Source: Emydura subglobosa (Eukaryota; Chordata; Testudines; Chelidae). From it: a stretch of DNA of 64,000 nt. The notes under the pieces are model-generated. The model had not been told where the DNA came from. It was given only the letters and a program-made list of their open reading frames with translations, and made no database searches. Shown one piece after another: positions 57,845 to 64,000 of this stretch; within the stretch, counting starts at the first letter, position 1, and every line of letters starts with the position of its first letter. The stretch spans positions 9,030,844-9,094,843 of the forward strand of contig ML679960.1 in the NCBI GenBank assembly GCA_007922225.1, in the 5' to 3' direction. The translations under genes were made by a program, and so were the position numbers.

Positions 57845-58115
57845 AGTATTATTTGTATTACTCTAGTGCCTAGATGCCCCAATTGAGATCAAGGCTCATT
57901 AATGAGATTCCATACATGCACATCGTGAGAGAGAGTCCCTGTCCTGAAATATTTACAATCTAAGTAGAAGAGGCAGACAAAAGATGAGTGAAAGGAGATA
58001 AGGAAACATTACACAGATTTTTACAAATGGGGAACTGAGGAACAGAGATTAGGTGACTTGCTCAAGGTCACACATGATGTTTGTAGCTGAGCCAGCAATA
58101 AATACATCTCCTGAA
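57845..58115 (-). mobile_element. MIR SINE with upstream extension, antisense
   Basis: ATGGGGAACTGAGGAACAGA, TTAGGTGACTTGCTCAAGGT and CACACATGATGTTTGTAGCT are a clear complement of the MIR core (the cancelled-out phrase for CTGTGTGACCTTGGGCAAG). Left of it the words GTCCCTGTCCTGAAATATTT and ACAATCTAAGT link it to the relic at 28930. Confidence 0.75.
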
Positions 58116-58124
58116 TCCCAGGGA

Positions 58125-58390
58125 ATGTCTTCACTGCTGCGGAGGTAGACATCATTACAGCGGCATCGATTGGGCGGGACTGCTCAGTCAATCAGAGAAC
58201 ACACTCTGGTCAACTGATTTAATCCACCTCCCTGAAAGGAGTAAGGCTGCGTCGATGGGAGGGCATCTTCCATCGACGCAACACCATGAAGACTCTGTGC
58301 TACGTGAATGTAAATATGTCAACAGGAGATGCAGAAGCTACCGTACTTAGCTTATGTATCTCTGTGGACCGCCACTGCAGAGCAGCCCTC
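58125..58390. mobile_element. Probable MITE fragment
   Basis: GGGAATGTCTTCACTGCTGC opens the segment. GTCGATGGGAGGGCATCTTC faces CCATCGACGCAAC, an internal inverted repeat with CATCGAC as core, and a GAAGACTCTGTGCTACG string follows. It is locally richer in CpG than its surroundings, as expected for a more recent non-autonomous DNA element. The boundaries are approximate and no duplication was found. Confidence 0.5.
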
Positions 58391-59495
58391 AGTCCTACAC
58401 CTTATTCACAATCCAGTATTTTCCAGTACTAAAGCACATTTAAGCTAGATGCAAACAGAGTATGAATGATGCGCAAAATCGACCGTCTTTCCTTAAAGTT
58501 GATTTTTCTCTTACTTGAATTTATGAACAAAACTAAGTAAAGACACAAGAGCATTCTTAACTTTTTAAGGATACAAAAGGTAGATATTTTTAACTACATA
58601 AAACTAGAATTTTAAATGTTTTGCCTGCTTTTAAAGTAATTGTATTGATGAAATCCTTCAAATTATTAAAAAAAAAAAAAGACACTTTATTACTTCCAAA
58701 TCTCAGAAGAAACAACTTTCCACTCTAAAAATAACTGCACAATACACAAGTTTATGTACATAAATTCCGTTCAGAAAGAAAGTCACAACCCAGAAAGAGC
58801 AGTTTATCTTTTTTCACTCAAAGCTCTGAAGTCAGCTGTCAATCTCTGACTGCAAACAAAATGAAACATGGGATTGAAAAAATAGGAAAAATCCAATTTT
58901 TGTTAATACAGTTGTAAGGAAAGCTCACAGTTAACAGCTGCCTTTCATAACTTCCTACTGCAAATGAAAAAATAGAGTACTGACTTTATTTCCTTTAAAT
59001 TCCATTGTCTGTATAAGTGTCAATCTCACAAAAAAAAAAAGTGTATTGAATTTGGGGTCAAGATCATTATTTTACATGGCTTTAAAAACTTCATGCAAAT
59101 TTGGGAACTTGGATTTTCATTTAAAATATCTCGGCTACTCCTAACCCAAGGCAATGAAACATATAGTAGAGACTGTGTGTGTAATAGTTCAGCTTGAAGA
59201 TTGCTTGAGAGCTTTCCATTCCATCCAAGTACTTTAAGCATAAAGCTTTCATTTACACTCCATATTCTAACTGCATTAGGGAGGAAAATTGATTGCTCAT
59301 TTGCTTGGAAATTAGTCTTGGGCACTGAAAAAAAGTGTAGGGTTGAGATTTATCTATCAGTTACAAGGAATCGGCCCCTACTGCACATTCTAGAATAGTT
59401 CTTGATTATGGAATATCAATGGCATTGCCCAGCTGTTTGAGGTTCTCCGTCTATTCAGTGGAAAAGTGAATCTTCTGGGATATGGTGGGAAGTAG
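58391..59495. other. AT-rich background
   Basis: Short A runs only (for example 58668-58680). No supported feature. Confidence 0.45.
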
Positions 59496-59707
59496 TTGGG
59501 GTGTGCACAAGGGGGGCCAGCAGGGGCACAGTCCCCCCAATAATGGGCAGGGAACATAGGGCTCCGGTGTGGATGGCATGCATTCCTCAGTACCTGGAGC
59601 CCCAGCAGGAGCTGACAATTCCTCCAGCCACCAAAGTGGGGGTGGAGGGGCGCACAGAACATGCCCCTCCAAAAGCGCTGGAGTTTAAATTCCTGTGCAC
59701 ACCCCTG
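59496..59707. mobile_element. hAT-type MITE with 8-bp TSD (one mismatch)
   Basis: The left end reads TTGGGGTGTGCACAAGG. The complement of the right end reads CAGGGGTGTGCACAGG, so the termini match over GGGGTGTGCACA. The flanks GGAAGTAG (59488-59495) and GGAAATAG (59708-59715) are an 8-bp direct duplication with one difference. A CAGGGGT start and 8-bp duplication point to hAT. The 212-bp GC-rich body has no transposase. Overlapping GC-driven frames on both strands are not genes. Confidence 0.85.
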
Positions 59708-59917
59708 GGAAATAGGAATGGTCTCCTCTTATTTAGGGGGAGCCAGAAGAAGGGAACAGGAACTGGGCTTGAAGGCAGAGCACTTGGGAAAAAGAGAGGA
59801 GCAGACACCTAATTCAATGACATTTCATACACAAATGGCTGTGCTTGGGAGAGCTCACCCCTTTACCTTCCCCAAAAAACCCTCTGACCTGTGAAGCCAA
59901 TAAGCCAAAGGGAGAAA

Positions 59918-59999
59918 ACAGGAGGTTTGGTGGCCTGCAACATGCAGGAGGTCAGACTAGATCATCATGATGATCCCCTCAGCCTTAAAGTCTATAGGA
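59918..59999 (+). mobile_element. CR1-type LINE 3' tail
   Basis: GGTGGCCTGCAACATGCAGG, then AGGTCAGACTAGATCATCAT and a GATCCCCTCAGCCTTAAAGTCTA string. It is a CR1 3' UTR tail of the same kind as at 56830-56890. Confidence 0.75.
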
Positions 60000-60297
60000 T
60001 CCCAGTGCGCCATCTGTATGATAGCCAAACCACAGGACAGGACATCCAAGCACCACTAAAAGGGCCACAGCTAAACGTCGAGGCTCTTCCAAAGTGTAAC
60101 AAGCCCCGTCAAAGGTCAACTGAGCACACAATTATTTTTTGAACATCTACACAATCTTTTGGCATCTCATTTTGCCAGAACTTGGTTTGTAGGCAAGACG
60201 TGAAAAAGTAACTGCTTTCCCCCCTCCCAGTCCAACCCATGTATGTTCACCTTCAGTAATTCAGTGCTAACAATGCAGATACTAACTAAGCATCGGA

Positions 60298-60387
60298 TGA
60301 TTTAGCTGAAATTAGTCCTGCTTTGAGCAGGGGGTTGGTCTAGATGACTTCCTGAGTTCCCTTCCAACTCTAATATTCTATGATCTA
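60298..60387 (+). mobile_element. CR1-type LINE 3' tail with ATTCTATG terminus
   Basis: TTAGTCCTGCTTTGAGCAGG, then TAGATGACTTCCTGAGTTCC, ending ATATTCTATGATCT. It matches the end of the young CR1 at 33480-33563, so it belongs to that lineage. Only about 90 bp are retained. Confidence 0.85.
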
Positions 60388-62719
60388 ATTTGAGCATGGT
60401 GTGTTCCATTTCTGTTCTGTGAACAAAGATGTACTAAATGTTCATGAAGTTTTGTCAAAAAACCAGAGCAAGGACACTAACCTCATTATTCTCTTCTCAA
60501 CTCTGAGCAACGTGTCAGGGTTGTTTGTTTTTGTTGTTGCTGTTTTTCTGTTTTGTTTAACAATACATCTCTAACTTAGCATCCAGGGAAGTGCACCACC
60601 TTTGTAGTGTATAAGAGTTGAGAAGATCCAAAGAAAGCACAAATTTCTATTTTCATTAAAACATTCACACTTCAAATAATAATTTAGAGTTTAACTTGAA
60701 GAGGTCAGCACCCCTCCCCTTCTGTTCTAATTACAGTTAATTATTATTACTAACATTTTAAATCTGCTTAACACTTTTCATCCTACACTATCTCAAATCA
60801 CTGTGATATAGAGATCATACATCTGAAATGCAGTCATCTCTGGGACTGAATGCAGTCGTCTTTTTGTGTCAGGAGTATTAGCAGTTTTTAAGAAGGAGAA
60901 GAGAAGAATAATTTTATATCCATTAGAAATTAGAGGGATAATTTAGGCAGACAGAATGTAGTTACTCTAGATGGATTTCAGCCAGGATAATGAGGTTAAT
61001 GCCCCGGTTCTTGTCAAAAAGTCATAGAACCTTTAAAGGCCAGGAAGTCACCTCAGTTATACATTTCATCCCAATGATAATTGAGTAAAATTTATCACAG
61101 AATGCCCAGAGCATAAATAATTTTAAGAGTACAAAGTGCTGACTTAACAGTACTAGCAAATATTTGTATATATACATATGCGTGCACACGCACACACACA
61201 CACAGTGTTTGAGTCCATTAAATCAACTAATCAAGGAAGTGAAAGAACAAACATTGTGAACATAACAAACATTAGAATTTGCTTCCAAAACCTTTTAAGG
61301 TAATGCAGTGCTTTATGTAAATGACTCAGCAGACATATTAAAATAGCCTCTTTTATTCCTGGTTACAGTTTTATCACACAAGCAAAGTGATTTCTGAGGA
61401 ATTTTGAAGGTAGACTATCAATTTTGGTCACTGCTCAATTTGTGTTTACAGCCAAAACATCCAATGTGTATCAAATACTGAGAAAAAACACTGATGTGGA
61501 AAGTATCTTCCTATAAACTAATGTTAGAATTTGAAGGGGGGACCTTTCAGCTACTGTGCTGATGGACCAATCACATTTCAAAACTTCAGCTGTAATAAAA
61601 TTTAATTTATCTACATTAAAATGGCATTTCTATAATAGCATTAATAACAACATCGCTTAATTCCCTCTTTCCCCCAAACTGCTCTCAGAAATCAGAGAGA
61701 AAAGCCTGGGGGTACTTAGGAATCAATAGCTGTTGACTTAAAACATGCCCTTATTGCCAACAAAAATAGAACAAAGTGAAAGGAGATGGAAGCCAATGAA
61801 TCCATAATATCAGTGATAGAATTCATGTCTTCACAGGTTGATGTTATCAAACATAGAAAGCTAAGCTCAGTAATACTGGCATCCACTGGTAGAGAATTTG
61901 CCTCCTCACACCATCTTCCCACAGTATCAGTGAGGGGAAATTCACCATGCCGGAGGGTGTCTCACTCTCTACTTTTCATGGGACCAGGTGGGGGAAGGCA
62001 GTGTTTATTAGCCAGTGTCCATAGGCCAGCTGCATAAGTTTCTTTAGAGACTGTCTCCGTCTGCCGATTCTCTGGCCAAACCCCACTGCTATGCAATGTT
62101 GCCCACCTTTGGTGCTGCCTAACCCCCTGCTCCCATCTGCCTGAGGAGCGGTCCAAATGCAATTTTATGCCATTGCATCCCAGTCCCTCAGTGGGAGTTT
62201 TCATCTCCAGGGTAGTCTACCACTAATTTTGCTAATATAAACCACCAGGGACTGTATCCCATAGATTCCAAAAAGCTAGTATTTCATGTACTTTTAACAT
62301 TAGTTAAAACACAGGCTCTGGATAACATTGGATCAGTTACTATCATGTAATGTAAACTTCAAAGTATAGCAGTACTGAAGTTTAACCTAGACTGCCCTCC
62401 ACACATGTATTTAGGATTCATAATTATACACAAACTCATCATGATCCTGCTCCTATTCCAATCACTGGAAAAGTTTCTATTAATCTCACTGGAAGTATGT
62501 TTGAACCTTGATTTATATTTGAAAAGATTGAGGTAGCTTCACTCTAGACAAATACACGTACATTCTACAAATCTACTTAGTTTAAAAAATAATCAGTTAA
62601 GGTAAATTATATTTTGGTAATTAGTAAATAAAGTACAATATACTTTAATACAAGCTACCTTACTTTCTTTAAGTCCGTTTAAGTTATATGCTTTGATTTT
62701 ATGTTAACTATTAGACAAA
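60388..62719. other. Background with a (CA)n microsatellite
   Basis: A CA tract stands at 61183-61204. The remainder, including open frames near 61716-62204, shows nothing recognisable. Confidence 0.4.
61183..61204. repeat. (CA)n microsatellite
   Basis: GCACACGCACACACACACAC, an interrupted CA tract. Confidence 0.85.
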
Positions 62720-62990
62720 ATGTATATAAACTATAGGACAGAGCCTCAGTTCCTGCACGGTCTCCTCTGTACCATGGGAAGCTGTTTCCAAGTGGTAGTT
62801 GGGGATTCCTCTGGAATAGGGAGCATGTTGGTGGCAAGAGGATGCATGACCAGAGCCTTCAGTGATTTATTAGGCAATTACTGTCTTCAGGATTTACAGC
62901 AGCTCTGAGTCTGGTGTAGTTTACACAAAGGCCAAATCAGCCTCCAAATCTTGCTCCAAGGATAGCTCATCCCAGCCCAAGGACCAAATC
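62720..62990. repeat. Possible worn interspersed repeat
   Basis: The words GACAGAGCCTCAGTTCCTGC, TTTATTAGGCAATTACTGTC and AGGCCAAATCAGCCTCCAAA remind me of a common sauropsid repeat, but the boundaries and class cannot be given. Local composition is less AT-rich than the flanks. Confidence 0.3.
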
Positions 62991-63744
62991 AAAGATCTGT
63001 ACTGTAGTTAGCATAAATAGACTTTTCTTTTTTTAATAACAATACAAGTCTAATCTTCTCAAAACCAAAATAAACATTTCTCCACTGACAATTAATTTAT
63101 GCAACAGATATCCATACATAACAATACCCCCTAATCTAATCTCTTCTTTAAGAGCCAAGAAAAAGAGAAGAGATTTTTTTTTTAAACTTTAAAACTGCCT
63201 GTTTGTGATTAGGTGCATTTCCCAACTTTTTTTTAAGACAACACTACACATTGTGTAGACTTAAAACCTCATCCCTTTTCTGGAGTTTGGATTTACTGAT
63301 AGAAGTTATCAGTAAAATATCTGACAGCCAACTAAAGCTCAAGTCTTGGCTCTCCTAGGCCTCCAGGAAGAGGACTATTCAGCTCATAGGTCTACAGAGA
63401 GAGAATGTAGGCTATTTTCATTTCCCTTTTATCCATGGAAAGGGTAATGATCTACCTGTGTCAGTGACACAGCATCTCTCACGTAACTTGTTCTCAATAG
63501 AAACACCACCTACTAACAGGCCGAGCTGTTTCAGATTAGCACTGCCAGCCTATAATACTGTTAAAGACTTATTGGGCACCTAAAAGGTGATGTATGTACA
63601 TGTTTATTGTTATTTGTTCTTTACCACATTCTGGGTGGGTTGGTTTTTTTGTTTGTTTGTTTGGTTTTTTTTTTTAAAACAACTGACCTCTATTTAAACC
63701 TACATTATTGCATATCACACACAAAAATGTTAAGAAAATATTAA
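62991..63744. other. Background with a (TTTG)n stretch
   Basis: A TTTG-rich and T-rich tract runs 63638-63676. Nothing else was recognised. Confidence 0.45.
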
Positions 63745-64000
63745 GATTGCAAAGTCAAGCACTCAAAAGTTAGAAAATTCCAGAATTAAGGTTGCCTGTG
63801 CAACCTTAATTCAGCCCCTTTATGCATATACAGGAAGATACACCCTTTAATTATGCAATTACATACTATGTTTCTACAGGACTCCTGCCACATTCAGTGA
63901 ACAGGATAGACAGTGTGATAGGAATTAATCAAGCCTCCTTGTCCCAGTTCCTCTCTGCAGCTCCTGGCTCAGTCTGCCTTCGCTTACACTCCCACTGGCT
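63745..64000 (+). repeat. Dispersed repeat, copy 2, with a perfect 13-bp hairpin
   Basis: Inside the element, GAATTAAGGTTGC (63783-63795) and GCAACCTTAATTC (63800-63812) are exact complements around the 4-base loop CTGT. The surrounding words match copy 1 at 44015. The element appears to run past the window end. Confidence 0.65.

Noticed and set aside
59390..59894. Several overlapping open frames of 73-103 codons on both strands
   Set aside because: They lie in and around the hAT MITE at 59496-59707 and follow its GC content. No protein family is recognisable.
1..64000. CRISPR arrays, bacterial operons, phage or other prokaryotic systems
   Set aside because: No regularly spaced direct repeats, no operon-like coding density and no ribosome-binding-site-led genes. 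The sequence is vertebrate in character.

Overview
This window looks like non-coding amniote (vertebrate) nuclear DNA. It is most likely from a turtle or a close sauropsid relative. It is AT-rich, its reading frames are short and stop-ridden, and none of the longer open frames outside transposons resembles a known protein exon. I found no host gene, tRNA, rRNA or CRISPR array. What can be supported is a dense, layered set of transposable elements: CR1 LINEs of several subfamilies, a Penelope-like element (PLE) with a GIY-YIG endonuclease, hAT-type and fold-back MITEs, MIR/CORE-SINE-like fragments and one solo retroviral-type LTR. The species call is an inference from this combination (several CR1 lineages beside a Penelope-like element, MIR relics and short TIR elements containing the string GTCTACA). 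Family names come from recognition by eye, not from a database search.

Layout. Positions 1-13.9 kb are quiet background holding five or six short inverted-repeat elements and one CR1 3' tail. A very decayed sense CR1 lies at 13.9-16.1 kb. A hAT-type element with a perfect 8-bp target duplication is at 17.6-17.9 kb, followed by a GC-rich repeat with a degenerate ~90-bp tandem period at 18.3-19.2 kb. Positions 19-29 kb are mostly featureless apart from hairpin repeats and a MIR-like relic.

The core of the window is a nested structure at 29.1-37.9 kb. An antisense CR1 with both ORF1 and ORF2 remnants (3' end at ~29113, 5' side at ~37912) was broken by a Penelope-like element (30206-34831), apparently with loss of about 0.3 kb of CR1. 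The PLE was in turn broken by a younger sense CR1 (30551-33563), whose ORF2 is damaged by one stop and one single-base shift. Independently, a retrovirus-like solo LTR (37121-37592, 4-bp duplication GTAT) entered ORF1 of the outer CR1. The PLE also carries an inverted, internally deleted 5' arm and a plausible hammerhead ribozyme near its 3' end.

Positions 38-64 kb return to background with two further antisense CR1 pieces (40.8-42.5 kb), MIR-like relics, hairpin repeats, several CR1 3' tails, a hAT MITE with an 8-bp duplication (59.5 kb), and a dispersed repeat seen twice (44.0 and 63.7 kb). No genes work together here. The biology on view is the insertion history and decay of retroelements.
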